From the NCBI GenBank assembly GCA_001044335.1, contig CP011001.1, positions 558,001-622,000 on the forward strand: a stretch of 64,000 bases of DNA, given 5' to 3'. The notes under the pieces are model-generated. The model did no database searches. It saw only the letters and a list, made by a program, of their open reading frames with translations, and had not been told where the DNA came from. Positions 1-7,817 of this stretch are shown here, piece after piece. Made by a program: the position numbers and the translations under genes. This stretch comes from Methylophilales bacterium MBRSF5 (GTDB taxonomy: Bacteria > Pseudomonadota > Gammaproteobacteria > Burkholderiales > Methylophilaceae). How positions within the stretch are numbered: the stretch's first letter is position 1; every line of letters starts with the position of its first letter.

Positions 1-418
1 CTCGATACTCTTCTTCGCAGGGATGATTCCATTGTCAGCTTATTTTGCAGATAAGCTGACCCCAAGAAAGATGATGGTTGTTACCTCATTTTTTATTATT
101 GTATTTGGTCTATTCTTAGAAGAGGTGATCAGTATTCATTCCATAGGCGTAATGATGACCTTATTTATTGGCATGGCATTAATGGGACTCACCTATGGCC
201 CCTTAGGCACCATGTTGTCCAATGTCTTTCCAACTGAGGTGAGGTATACCGGTGCCTCGCTGTCATTTAATTTGTCCGGTATTTTAGGAGCCTCATTTGC
301 TCCATTTATTGCTCTGTGGCTTGCTAATAATTTTGGATTTGATTATGTGGGTTATTATCTTTCTTTAATGGGGCTCTTATCTCTCATAGCGGCCCATTAT
401 TCAAAAGAGAAATCTTGA
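1..418 (+). CDS. MFS transporter, metabolite:H+ symporter (MHS) family, C-terminal part
   Basis: The window opens inside this gene; the frame runs from the first bases with no stop before an internal Met at 23, so the real start lies upstream. About 139 C-terminal residues remain and contain several hydrophobic segments. A loop reading YGPLGTMLSNVFPTEVRYTG followed by GASLSFNLSGILG closely fits the conserved region of the MHS group (ProP, ShiA, KgtP), proton-coupled importers of organic acids or osmolytes in the inner membrane. The substrate cannot be told from this fragment. No terminator is seen in the 86 bases before the next gene. Family call is fairly sure; substrate unknown. Confidence 0.8.
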   Translation, partial: SILFFAGMIPLSAYFADKLTPRKMMVVTSFFIIVFGLFLEEVISIHSIGVMMTLFIGMALMGLTYGPLGTMLSNVFPTEVRYTGASLSFNLSGILGASFAPFIALWLANNFGFDYVGYYLSLMGLLSLIAAHYSKEKS

Positions 419-504
419 GTCGACAAACCACCAATTATTTGGAAGAATAGGCAACTTTTTAAGCATTCATTAATCTTTAATAGCATTCAATTTAGGATAT
501 ACAC

Positions 505-1056
505 ATGTCGGAAGATTTTGATTTTTTTGATGACGAAGATGAAAATCTGGAAAAGCACGGTATCGTGATTAAGGCTTCTGCCGAGGAAATTTGGCACAGG
601 GGCTCAGTCAGTTACTGGGATTTTTTCACAAAGGAAGTTAATGGTGAATTAATTTATCGCGTGGTTATACCTAAAGGCTCACCCTTGCAAATCTATTTGG
701 CCAAAACCTATCCTGAGATTGAAGCTTTTCAGCTTACTGAAGATGAGATCCTTGAATCCAATGTTGGGGCTGAGGATTTAATATGTAAACTGAATTCAAT
801 TGGATATGATGTGGTGGAGATTCCCGCCGAATATTACGACATCATGCCGACCACTACAAAAATCTCGTGGAGTGACAGCAAGGGCAATGAGAAGCTGATC
901 GAGGGTTGGAAGTATAACAAGTTAATTAAAGAGGAATACAAGGGTCAGTATGCGACATCGAAAGCCATTACCTGGAAAGAAAGAAGCGCGAAAGAGACCG
1001 AAATGGAAAACATTCTTTTGAAACAAGCTAGGAACACTGATAGACGTTTAAATTAA
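505..1056 (+). CDS. Conserved-looking hypothetical protein, acidic N-terminus
   Basis: Not recognised. It codes for 183 residues starting with a very acidic stretch (MSEDFDFFDDEDEN), then a mixed alpha/beta-looking region rich in aromatics (SYWDFFTKEVNGELIYRV) and a charged, probably helical C-terminus. No signal peptide, membrane segment or cysteine pair is visible, so it is probably cytosolic. An AGGA ribosome-binding site lies about 9 bases before the ATG, and codon use looks like that of its neighbours, which supports a real gene. It ends one base before the convergent stop of the alkyltransferase gene at 1058. Function unknown. Confidence 0.65.
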   Translation: MSEDFDFFDDEDENLEKHGIVIKASAEEIWHRGSVSYWDFFTKEVNGELIYRVVIPKGSPLQIYLAKTYPEIEAFQLTEDEILESNVGAEDLICKLNSIGYDVVEIPAEYYDIMPTTTKISWSDSKGNEKLIEGWKYNKLIKEEYKGQYATSKAITWKERSAKETEMENILLKQARNTDRRLN

Positions 1057-1057
1057 T

Positions 1058-1351
1058 CTAAAGATTAAAAAGAGTTACATCCACTCCCTCAGATACCAGC
1101 AGTCCTCTCTTCCTTTCACAATTAACAACCCCTAAATAATTTCCTACACCTCCTGTGACAGGTATAACACGATGGCATGGAATATCAATGGGGTAGGGGT
1201 TATGTTTGCACGCACTTGCCACAGCCCGGTAAGCATTTGGGTGACCTATCGATACGGCTATTTCTTTATAAGTTCTCACCTGACCCTTTGGAATGTTCAT
1301 AATTGCATCCCAAACTTTTTCCTGAAAAAATGTTCCTTTGAGCTCTAACAT
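1058..1351 (-). CDS. Single-domain methylated-DNA-protein cysteine methyltransferase (Ogt/MGT-like)
   Basis: It codes for 97 residues that correspond only to the C-terminal, DNA-binding and catalytic domain of O6-alkylguanine-DNA alkyltransferases. The acceptor motif PCHRVI is intact, with the reactive cysteine at about residue 59. The preceding RAVASACKHNPYPI segment carries the arginine finger and recognition helix, and GNYLGVVNCERKRGLL matches the family's end. The usual N-terminal ribonuclease-like domain (about 60-80 residues) is missing, as in alkyltransferase-like (ATL) proteins, but ATLs replace the cysteine with tryptophan. It may therefore be a minimal active suicide repair enzyme or a damage sensor. 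The start overlaps the end of the small membrane gene 1345-1530 on the same strand. Confidence 0.85.
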   Translation of the reverse strand: MLELKGTFFQEKVWDAIMNIPKGQVRTYKEIAVSIGHPNAYRAVASACKHNPYPIDIPCHRVIPVTGGVGNYLGVVNCERKRGLLVSEGVDVTLFNL

Positions 1352-1530
1352 TGTATTTGAGAATAAATGATAAAAATCAGCAAGAAGAAGTTTCCTAAAA
1401 CTAAGACAGGGATGATCAATGACACTAAATCGGCATCTTTTCTTTTAATTGAAAAATAAATAAAGGAAACAATATATAAGGAGGCAACTAGCCACCCATT
1501 CCATACATCTATAAGGCATTCATAATTCAA
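1345..1530 (-). CDS. Putative small membrane protein (61 aa)
   Basis: It codes for 61 residues with two hydrophobic stretches (residues about 12-28 and 35-58) separated by a basic loop, SIKRKDAD, which suggests a two-helix inner-membrane protein. Its stop overlaps the ATG of the alkyltransferase gene by seven bases, a typical sign of translational coupling. Weak points are the TTG start, the lack of a clear ribosome-binding site and the short length, so it could be a chance frame in AT-rich DNA. No family is recognised. Confidence 0.35.
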   Translation of the reverse strand: MNYECLIDVWNGWLVASLYIVSFIYFSIKRKDADLVSLIIPVLVLGNFFLLIFIIYSQIQC

Positions 1531-1586
1531 TTTTTAATATTATCAAACAAAGAGGCACTTTTTATTTTATTCTTTATCATAAGGTC

Positions 1587-1742
1587 ATGATGAAGTTACA
1601 AATATTTTTAAAAACACTTATTATTTCAGGTCTTATCTTGATCCATGCCAGTTTTGCTGAAGAGACAATTGAAATCACTGACGACAATGGCGATGTAAAA
1701 AAATGCACTCGCTTTGAAAACGGCACCATTGTTTGCATGTAA
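1587..1742 (+). CDS. Small secreted peptide (51 aa) with signal sequence
   Basis: A short gene with two adjacent ATG codons (1587 and 1590) behind an AAGG ribosome-binding site. The product starts with a classical signal peptide: basic MMKLQIFLK, a hydrophobic core LIISGLILIH, then ASFA, with likely cleavage just after the alanine. The mature peptide is only about 27 residues, acidic (EETIEITDDNGD), and has two cysteines that could form one disulfide. The small membrane gene at 1745 begins two bases after its stop, so the two are probably cotranscribed. The family is not recognised; the signal peptide makes a chance frame unlikely. Confidence 0.6.
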   Translation: MMKLQIFLKTLIISGLILIHASFAEETIEITDDNGDVKKCTRFENGTIVCM

Positions 1743-1744
1743 CT

Positions 1745-1924
1745 ATGGAATCAGATTTTGCTCGAATTTTAGGCCTTTTTTTAATCTTACTAATGGTTGG
1801 TTTTTATTACCGCGAAGCATTAAAAAGTATTTTTAATACCCCGAAAGAATCATTCATTTTAGCTTTACCTATTTGTCTGCTTGGAATCCTTTTTTATTTC
1901 TTTTTTAAATCTAAAGGCTTTTAA
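1745..1924 (+). CDS. Small two-helix membrane protein (59 aa)
   Basis: It codes for 59 residues (ATG at 1745; an in-frame TTG at 1733 is less likely because it would overlap the preceding peptide gene). Two hydrophobic segments, ARILGLFLILLMVGFYY and SFILALPICLLGILFYFFF, flank a short polar loop, so an inner-membrane hairpin is expected. It follows the secreted-peptide gene by two bases. Its TAA stop shares the palindrome TTAA (1921-1924) with the stop of the convergent regulator gene. Function unknown. Confidence 0.5.
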   Translation: MESDFARILGLFLILLMVGFYYREALKSIFNTPKESFILALPICLLGILFYFFFKSKGF

Positions 1925-2136
1925 GAATCTGGATCAATGTCATCAAACCATTCCTGATTTTCTTTTTGTTGCGCAATCCATTTTTCGATGACAGCGTAAC
2001 TCCAAATTATAAAACGATCATTGATTATTTTTTTTGGTGGGGGAAATTTGCCATCATGGACCCGCTGCATAAGTGTTTTATGGTCAATTTTGAGCGAATG
2101 TGCGATCTCACTTATATTTAAGTAAGCATCTTTCAT
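1921..2136 (-). CDS. AlpA/MerR-like helix-turn-helix DNA-binding protein (71 aa)
   Basis: It codes for 71 residues almost entirely taken up by one winged-helix domain. The segment ISEIAHSLKIDHKTLMQRV fits the helix-turn-helix, KFPPPKK the proline-rich turn, and RFIIWSYAVIEKWIAQQ the wing and last helix seen in AlpA/excisionase-type small regulators. Such proteins control phage or island genes, or act as excisionases. No integrase or other phage gene is nearby, so its target is unknown; the divergent gene at 2218 and the convergent small genes at 1587-1924 are candidates. Fold call is good, role is inference. Confidence 0.7.
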   Translation of the reverse strand: MKDAYLNISEIAHSLKIDHKTLMQRVHDGKFPPPKKIINDRFIIWSYAVIEKWIAQQKENQEWFDDIDPDS

Positions 2137-2217
2137 ACACTCATGGTACTCTTGTTTTATTGTAAATGATACGTTTAAAAAATTTTTTAGAAATCAATTA
2201 ACAATCGTTTAAAAAAA

Positions 2218-2700
2218 ATGAAAACAAAATTTAAAACCAAAATTATTCTTTTATTTACTCATATTTCAACATTATTTTTTGGTTTTGCATTAGGTATTTA
2301 TCTCTTACCCATCTTAATTGCCCCAGATTCAAGCGACATCATGGATATTGACCAACTTCAATCTGATGCAGCATATAAAACAAAATTTATTAGAGATCTA
2401 GCCGGTAGCGATTTATTGCATTGGGGTGAGGCTGATGTCACTATTTCAGATAAACATATAGTGATAAAAGGAAAAATTGCTCCAGGACCTGATTATAAGG
2501 TGTACTTAACTCAACAATTTGTTGAAAATGAGAAAGAATTTCTCACCATTAAGGATTCCGCAGCGTATATCGCCGATGTGAATATTTTTGAAAACTTAAT
2601 TGTTCATATTCCGTCCGATATACAAATTAATAAATACAATACTATTGTGATCTGGTGTGAGTCTTTCAGTGAGTTTATTACGGCTGCTCAGTATTTATAA
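2218..2700 (+). CDS. DM13-domain protein, membrane-anchored
   Basis: It codes for 160 residues. An N-terminal hydrophobic segment (about residues 9-34) should act as a signal anchor and place the rest in the periplasm. Residues about 58-160 fit the DM13 domain: DLAGSDLLHWGEADV at the start, GPDYKVYL in the middle and the conserved IVIWCESFSEF with Cys147 near the end. DM13 domains have been proposed to take part in redox or electron-transfer reactions through that cysteine. It leads a likely three-gene unit of exported proteins, with a 28-base gap to the next gene, and is divergent from the regulator at 2136. Confidence 0.75.
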   Translation: MKTKFKTKIILLFTHISTLFFGFALGIYLLPILIAPDSSDIMDIDQLQSDAAYKTKFIRDLAGSDLLHWGEADVTISDKHIVIKGKIAPGPDYKVYLTQQFVENEKEFLTIKDSAAYIADVNIFENLIVHIPSDIQINKYNTIVIWCESFSEFITAAQYL

Positions 2701-2728
2701 ATTAGTTTTGGTTTGAAAGATTGGTGTA

Positions 2729-2974
2729 GTGAAATATCTTGTTGTCTTAATGTTTATGTGTAGCAGTGTGTTAGCGTTTGATACAGCTCAAGAGCTGGCT
2801 GACGCCATGGGTATTCCACCCGAAGAGCTCTCAAGAGAGCTGAATATCCCACTTTCTGATTTTAATAAATCTAATAAAGATATTACCAAGAAAATAAAAT
2901 GCGTCATGCAAACTCAAGGTATTGAGAATCCTGATGATGCTAGGGCTTCATTTGGTAAGTGTATATCCAATTAA
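2729..2974 (+). CDS. Small exported protein of unknown function (81 aa)
   Basis: It codes for 81 residues from a GTG start. A signal peptide, MKYLVVLMFMCSSVLA, precedes a mature part of about 65 residues with predicted helices (AQELADAMGIPPEELSRELN) and two cysteines that could form a disulfide. It sits 28 bases after the DM13 gene and 26 bases before the pentapeptide gene, so all three are probably one transcript. No family is recognised. The helical part looks a little like an EF-hand-free helix-loop-helix, but nothing more can be said. Confidence 0.55.
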   Translation: MKYLVVLMFMCSSVLAFDTAQELADAMGIPPEELSRELNIPLSDFNKSNKDITKKIKCVMQTQGIENPDDARASFGKCISN

Positions 2975-3000
2975 CAAATATAAAAAAGGATGTTGGCGTC

Positions 3001-3945
3001 ATGAAAAAATTATTATCAATTGTCTTACTGATGTTAAATGTCCCCACTTTTAGTGAGGAGTTTAATAATTTCTGTACAACCAGCCTTTCAGAGGGAAATT
3101 TTCATGTAACTGATTGTTCTGTTAATGAAACAGTGGAAGGCAAAATCTACTGTTTCGGTAACAAGGTAGCAAAAGATATCTTTCTAGAAAACCCTCAAGA
3201 GGTAATCAAAAAAGCAGAGCAATTTTTTACAGCATCCTTAAATGATGAGCGAAAAAAAATAACTCAAGAGGAGGTCGATAATATTTTAAATAATGACCCG
3301 GAATGTGATTTGTCTAATCTTGACGTAGGTTATTTAAATTTTAGCGGTAAAGATTTGACCCATTGCAAAATGGTTAACATTAGCTTCTTTGGGGCTGATT
3401 TGAGAGGGGCTAACTTATCAGGCGCTGACTTGCAAAGAGCTTACCTTAATTTAGCTAGATTAGAAGAGGCCAATTTTACCGGTGCAAATCTTTCAATGGC
3501 TACAATCTTCCAACCAATCTTTGGTAACACAAATTTTCACAAGGCGAATTTACGCGGTGTTCGTTTAATTGGCACCTTGGGTAAAGTAGACATGTCTGGT
3601 GCCGATGTGTCAGATGCTGATTTAGGTTTAGATGTTGGCAACCAGCCGATGGGTCAGATGAAGTTTGATTCAACAAGTGGCAATTTTGAAAATACTAATT
3701 TTGAAAATACTAACTTAAATATTGCAAGCTTTAAATTTGCAAATTTAAGAGGAGCCAATCTTAAAAACACTAATCTTAATCGAGCAGAATTAATTCAGGC
3801 TGATTTAACTGGTGCCGATTTAACTGGCGCCGATTTAAACGATGCCGAAGTAAATAACGCGGAATTTAAAGATGTTGTTGGTCTTGATAAGGTTAAAAAC
3901 TGGAATAAAACAGTAGGTAAATGTTTTAATTGCCCATCACGCTAG
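3001..3945 (+). CDS. Exported pentapeptide-repeat protein
   Basis: It codes for 314 residues from the ATG at 3001; an upstream in-frame codon at 2959 would overlap the preceding gene and spoil the signal peptide. MKKLLSIVLLMLNVPTFS is a likely signal sequence. A cysteine-containing region follows, and from about residue 100 to 290 there are many A(D/N)LXX repeats (GADLRGANLSGADLQ, LTGADLTGADLNDAE) that should fold as a right-handed quadrilateral beta-helix. The last 20 residues carry a short Cys-x2-Cys pair. Pentapeptide proteins are diverse; an exported one is probably a periplasmic scaffold or binder. It ends a three-gene exported set. Confidence 0.8.
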   Translation: MKKLLSIVLLMLNVPTFSEEFNNFCTTSLSEGNFHVTDCSVNETVEGKIYCFGNKVAKDIFLENPQEVIKKAEQFFTASLNDERKKITQEEVDNILNNDPECDLSNLDVGYLNFSGKDLTHCKMVNISFFGADLRGANLSGADLQRAYLNLARLEEANFTGANLSMATIFQPIFGNTNFHKANLRGVRLIGTLGKVDMSGADVSDADLGLDVGNQPMGQMKFDSTSGNFENTNFENTNLNIASFKFANLRGANLKNTNLNRAELIQADLTGADLTGADLNDAEVNNAEFKDVVGLDKVKNWNKTVGKCFNCPSR

Positions 3946-4034
3946 ATTAATGGTGAAGGGAAGCAGGGTTGAATTGAGGACCTATTGAATGCAATGTATG
4001 CCATTGCAATTACCCCAACTTTTACTACATCTTT

Positions 4035-5420
4035 TTAGTTTTTACTTCTTTTTAAAAAGAAATATAAATATATTAAGTTCACAACAAATGGATATATTCC
4101 CAAATAAACTCCTTCGAAAAAAACATAGCTATTAACAATATAAAAAATCATTGTTGAAAGAATCCCTGAAATTACAAAATGTTTTGCAATTATTGTTTTA
4201 TTAAGAAAAATCATTATCAATAATGGAGTAATTAAGAAACCAAGTATCGTCCATGAAAACACCACAATAGAAAATACGCTCACGCTATTAATTAAAGCAA
4301 TAATAATTGAGGTAATGGCAACAAATAGTGTAATACCTGCTATTTGCGCTTTTGAAAACCTAGTTAGTTCAAATATGTCTTGTGAAATATTCCCTGAACA
4401 ATTAATAATCAATGAATCAGCAGTGGACATTGTTGCAGCAAAAATTCCAGATGTAATTAGACCAATCATGAATGGATTAAATAATATTTGTGCCATCATG
4501 GGTAATGCTAATTCTGGATCAAATCCAGAAGCGTTATCTAAAATTAGTCTGGATAACATCCCAACCGCAAAAGCTAAACCATAAAATAATATATAGCTAG
4601 AATAATAAAAAATTCTTGAGCGAATCAGGTCATTGTGATCCTTAACTGCAAAAAACCTAATCATTATATGAGGCTGCCCAACTACAAACATACCGGCAAC
4701 TATCCAGCTAAGGGATGAAAGTGCATTAAATAAAACAGAATCTCCAGCACCTGGTCTGAATAAGATCATGAAGCCATCAATTTCTGATAGCTGAAATAAT
4801 GTTTGATTGACTCCACCAAGTTTGGCAATTGAAAATAAAACTAGCAAACCCATAGAAACTAACATGATTATTGATTGTGCTGCGTCAGTCCAAATTGATG
4901 CTCTGATCCCACTTGTTAAAGAATAAACCAGAACAATAAAGCCACCAGTAATTACACCATAATAAAACTCCCAATTCATGACTGCCATTAATGTCTTACC
5001 AGAGGCTGCAAATTGAGCGGAGGCGTATATCAGTAAAAAGACAAAGCTAATTAATGCTACCAATTTGGTGATCAGTTTGTTTTTCGCTAGATCACCAATG
5101 ATTGATGCATAGGTAACATTTTTTGAAAGGAAGCTTTTATTTACAATTTTTGGAAATAATTTTTTTGTGATTAGATAATCACCTAATATCCAACCAATCA
5201 TTAACCATATACTTGATAGCCCATTAAGATATGTAAACCCAATAAGACCAATAAACATATAGCCACTATTGTTGGTAGCCATTGCAGACAAGCCTGATAA
5301 CCATGGGCTTAATGACTTATCTGCAAGGTAGTAATTTTTTACCGTAGGTTTATTTAATCTACTGGAAGCAATCCCAATTAGAGCAATGAAAAGTAAAAGT
5401 CCAAGGAATACTATTTCCAT
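4035..5420 (-). CDS. Sodium:solute symporter (SSS/PutP family), linked to ectoine genes
   Basis: It codes for 461 residues with about 12-13 hydrophobic segments. The motif region YYLADKSLSPWLSGLSAMAT and the stretch SGIRASIWTDAAQSIIM are typical of the SSS family, to which PutP (Na+/proline) belongs. Such proteins import small solutes across the inner membrane with sodium. The gene begins eight bases after ectC on the same strand, so it is very likely cotranscribed with ectABC. Uptake or recapture of a compatible solute (ectoine, proline or similar) is the simplest reading, but the substrate cannot be read from the sequence. Confidence 0.85.
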   Translation of the reverse strand: MEIVFLGLLLFIALIGIASSRLNKPTVKNYYLADKSLSPWLSGLSAMATNNSGYMFIGLIGFTYLNGLSSIWLMIGWILGDYLITKKLFPKIVNKSFLSKNVTYASIIGDLAKNKLITKLVALISFVFLLIYASAQFAASGKTLMAVMNWEFYYGVITGGFIVLVYSLTSGIRASIWTDAAQSIIMLVSMGLLVLFSIAKLGGVNQTLFQLSEIDGFMILFRPGAGDSVLFNALSSLSWIVAGMFVVGQPHIMIRFFAVKDHNDLIRSRIFYYSSYILFYGLAFAVGMLSRLILDNASGFDPELALPMMAQILFNPFMIGLITSGIFAATMSTADSLIINCSGNISQDIFELTRFSKAQIAGITLFVAITSIIIALINSVSVFSIVVFSWTILGFLITPLLIMIFLNKTIIAKHFVISGILSTMIFYIVNSYVFFEGVYLGIYPFVVNLIYLYFFLKRSKN

Positions 5421-5427
5421 AATAGAT

Positions 5428-5811
5428 TTATTCTAGTTCATACGCACCTAGTTTGTTGTGAACTTCGGTACCCGTGATTGGTGGATTAAAGACACAGGCC
5501 AGCTGCATTTCATCATGCGAAGTAAGAATATGTTCATCATGTTGATCAAGGGCATAAATTACACCTGGTTCAATTTTATGTTCCTGATTGGTTTTCAGAT
5601 CCTTAATTGTTCCTGTACCTGAAATGCAATAAACCGATTCCAGATGATTCATGTAATGCATCTTCATTGAACTATTGGCGTAGATAGTGGTGATATGAAA
5701 AGAGAACCCCATGCCGTCGTCTTTTAACAGCATGCGAACACTATTCCAGTTTCCATTGGGATCCTCAATCTTTCTGTCGATCAGACAATCATTCAAATGT
5801 CTTACAATCAT
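5428..5811 (-). CDS. ectC: L-ectoine synthase
   Basis: It codes for 127 residues with the cupin fold of EctC, which cyclises N-gamma-acetyl-diaminobutyrate to ectoine with loss of water in the cytosol. [11 protein letters not shown] at the start, the tract [19 protein letters not shown], and [15 protein letters not shown] are highly characteristic of the family. The length matches the usual 125-135 residues. The ATG overlaps the ectB stop by four bases, so the two are translationally coupled. No ectD (5-hydroxylase) follows, so ectoine rather than hydroxyectoine should be the product of this locus. Confidence 0.95.
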   Translation of the reverse strand: MIVRHLNDCLIDRKIEDPNGNWNSVRMLLKDDGMGFSFHITTIYANSSMKMHYMNHLESVYCISGTGTIKDLKTNQEHKIEPGVIYALDQHDEHILTSHDEMQLACVFNPPITGTEVHNKLGAYELE

Positions 5812-7121
5812 TCTTCTTCAACCTCGTAATTTTCATCAAAGTAATCAACCTCTTCATCAAAGTTTTTAACCTTGGCGCATACTGTCTCAATGGCATCCTC
5901 GAGAATATCCATACCTCTTTTTAAATTTTGATCAGAAATTGTTAATGGGCATAAGAATTTAATGACATGGTCATCTGCACCGCTAGTCTCGATCATTAAA
6001 CCATTTTTAAACGCTAGTTTAGTAATTTTGCTTGCCAGATCTCCACTCACACAATTAATCCCTTGGAACATTCCTCGACCTCGTGATGAAAAATTTCCTT
6101 CACCGTATTGATCAATTATTTTATTAATCCGGTCATACATGTATTTACCTTTTCGCTTAACTTCTTTGGAAAATAAATCATCAGACCAGTAATGTTTTAT
6201 GGCTGCCTCAGCAGTAACAAAGGCAAGGTTATTACCTCTAAAGGTACCATTATGTTCCCCAGGTTTCCAGATATCATGTTCAGGCTTAAATAACACCATT
6301 GCAAATGGTAAACCGTAACCGCTCAGAGACTTTGACATAGTGATGATGTCAGGTTGTATTCCAACCTCATCAAAGCTAAAAAATGTACCGGTCCGTCCAC
6401 AACCAGCCTGTATGTCATCCACAATCAATAAAATGTCATGTTTTTTACATATTTTTTCAATATTCTGTAACCATGAAAAACTTGCTGCCGTAATACCCCC
6501 TTCACCTTGAACCGTTTCTACAATAATGGCTGCTGGATGATCAACACCACTACTGCTATCAGATAATACCTTATCTAAATATGCTGTTGTATCGATGTCA
6601 TCACCCATGTAACCATCATAGGGAAGGGTATCAACACCAGTTAGCAACATACCAGCACCGCCTCGATGATGTTGATTTCCTGTTGAGGCTAATGCTCCAA
6701 GGGTTACGCCATGATAGCCATTGGTGAAGCTAATTATTGTTTCTCTTTTTTTAATTTTGCGAGCAAGTTTCATGGCAGTTTCAACCGCATTTGCTCCTGT
6801 TGGGCCAGTAAACTGAACTATATAATCCATATTTCTCGGCTTAAGAATTTTCTCATTAAAGGTATTTAAAAAATTACCCTTTGCCTTGGTGTGTAAGTCT
6901 AAGCCATGCGTTATTCCATCTGATTCAATATACTTCAATAACTCCTTTTTAAATACGGGATTGTTGTGTCCATAATTTAATGTACCGGCACCCGCCAAGA
7001 AGTCGAGGTATTGATTTCCTTCGGTGTCATATAAATATTCACCTTGAGCTTTATTAAAAACTCGTGGAAATGATCTGGCATAACACTGAACTTCTGATTC
7101 TATTTCTTCAAAAATTTTCAT
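5808..7121 (-). CDS. ectB: Diaminobutyrate-2-oxoglutarate transaminase
   Basis: It codes for 437 residues, a class III PLP aminotransferase. It converts aspartate-semialdehyde plus glutamate to 2,4-diaminobutyrate, the first ectoine step. Visible landmarks are [15 protein letters not shown] near the N-terminus, [19 protein letters not shown], the aspartate of [14 protein letters not shown] that contacts the PLP ring nitrogen, and the PLP lysine in [13 protein letters not shown]. Usual EctB length is 420-430; the small excess is an acidic C-terminal tail ending EVEEE. It overlaps both ectA and ectC by four bases in the order ectA-ectB-ectC. Confidence 0.95.
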   Translation of the reverse strand: MKIFEEIESEVQCYARSFPRVFNKAQGEYLYDTEGNQYLDFLAGAGTLNYGHNNPVFKKELLKYIESDGITHGLDLHTKAKGNFLNTFNEKILKPRNMDYIVQFTGPTGANAVETAMKLARKIKKRETIISFTNGYHGVTLGALASTGNQHHRGGAGMLLTGVDTLPYDGYMGDDIDTTAYLDKVLSDSSSGVDHPAAIIVETVQGEGGITAASFSWLQNIEKICKKHDILLIVDDIQAGCGRTGTFFSFDEVGIQPDIITMSKSLSGYGLPFAMVLFKPEHDIWKPGEHNGTFRGNNLAFVTAEAAIKHYWSDDLFSKEVKRKGKYMYDRINKIIDQYGEGNFSSRGRGMFQGINCVSGDLASKITKLAFKNGLMIETSGADDHVIKFLCPLTISDQNLKRGMDILEDAIETVCAKVKNFDEEVDYFDENYEVEEE

Positions 7122-7639
7122 GGATTCTCCTTTAATATTTTGAATGGTCCAATTCGAAATAGGTTTTCCGAATCATGTTGGTTTAAAAAATGTTTGGATT
7201 TATCGAGAAATGGTTCTTCAACAATATTAGTATTCAACTCTTTAGTAATTTTATTAAACAGCGATATAGAGGCTGTATTATCTTTTGTTATAGTGGTTTC
7301 AATAAATTGCACATCAGGGTGTTCGTATAAAATAAAATGTATTAATTTTGAGGCCAAACCACCACCTCGTGCTTCTTTTGAGATGGCTACCTGCCAAATA
7401 AATAGAGTTTTGCAATCCCTTGGATCGTTAAAACCAGATACATACCCAATAACTTTATCAGCCTGATTGACGGCAATAGCGCATGTTTCAGCAAAGTAAT
7501 GAGATTGAATAAAATAATGATAAGTTGAGTTTAGATCTAAGGGTGGGGAGTTTTTCACAAGCTCTGCTATTTGAAAACCATAGTCATAACTTGGGTTTTT
7601 AATTTGAATATTTGGATCAGAATATACTTCGATTGACAT
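7118..7639 (-). CDS. ectA: L-2,4-diaminobutyrate N-gamma-acetyltransferase
   Basis: It codes for 173 residues with the GNAT fold. It acetylates 2,4-diaminobutyrate with acetyl-CoA in the second ectoine step. The stretch TLFIWQVAISKEARGGGLAS contains the acetyl-CoA binding Q/R-x2-G-x-G/A loop, and IETTITKDNTASISLFNKI is typical of EctA. It is the first gene of ectABC plus symporter. A possible -10 box (TATACT on the minus strand at 7659-7654) lies only about 15 bases before the ATG, and no strong ribosome-binding site is seen. No EctR regulator or dedicated aspartokinase gene lies beside the cluster. Confidence 0.93.
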   Translation of the reverse strand: MSIEVYSDPNIQIKNPSYDYGFQIAELVKNSPPLDLNSTYHYFIQSHYFAETCAIAVNQADKVIGYVSGFNDPRDCKTLFIWQVAISKEARGGGLASKLIHFILYEHPDVQFIETTITKDNTASISLFNKITKELNTNIVEEPFLDKSKHFLNQHDSENLFRIGPFKILKENP

Positions 7640-7756
7640 ATTTTAGAGTTCACAGTATACACAACTTATAAAATCTTGCATTTTCAATCAAAATACAATG
7701 ATTTTAAAATCTGGGGTTCAAAGTAATTAATCTATATGTTAGGGTATCAATTAAGT

Positions 7757-7790
7757 GCTTAAGTTGCTCTCGCAGCTTAAGCTTTTTTTT
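7757..7790 (+). terminator. Strong intrinsic terminator-like hairpin upstream of the 7818 gene
   Basis: An 11-base stem (7757-7767 with 7772-7782, one G-T pair) closes a TCTC tetraloop and is followed at once by eight T residues (7783-7790). This has the exact form of a rho-independent terminator on the plus strand. No plus-strand gene lies upstream in the divergent region, so it would end either a short untranslated RNA or the leader of the gene starting at 7818. The reverse orientation lacks a T tract. Confidence 0.8.
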
Positions 7791-7817
7791 ATACAAAAAT
7801 AACTAAAAGGATTTTTT

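Noticed and set aside
1058-1351. Alkyltransferase-like (ATL) protein
   Set aside because: ATL proteins replace the acceptor cysteine with another residue, usually tryptophan; here PCHRV is intact.
1921-2136. Prophage or integrative element remnant
   Set aside because: Only the AlpA-like regulator hints at this. No integrase, attachment-site repeats or structural genes are visible nearby, and base use matches the surroundings.
3990-4008. Hairpin between convergent genes as a bidirectional terminator
   Set aside because: TGCAATG pairs with CATTGCA, but no T tract follows on either strand and the stem is weak.
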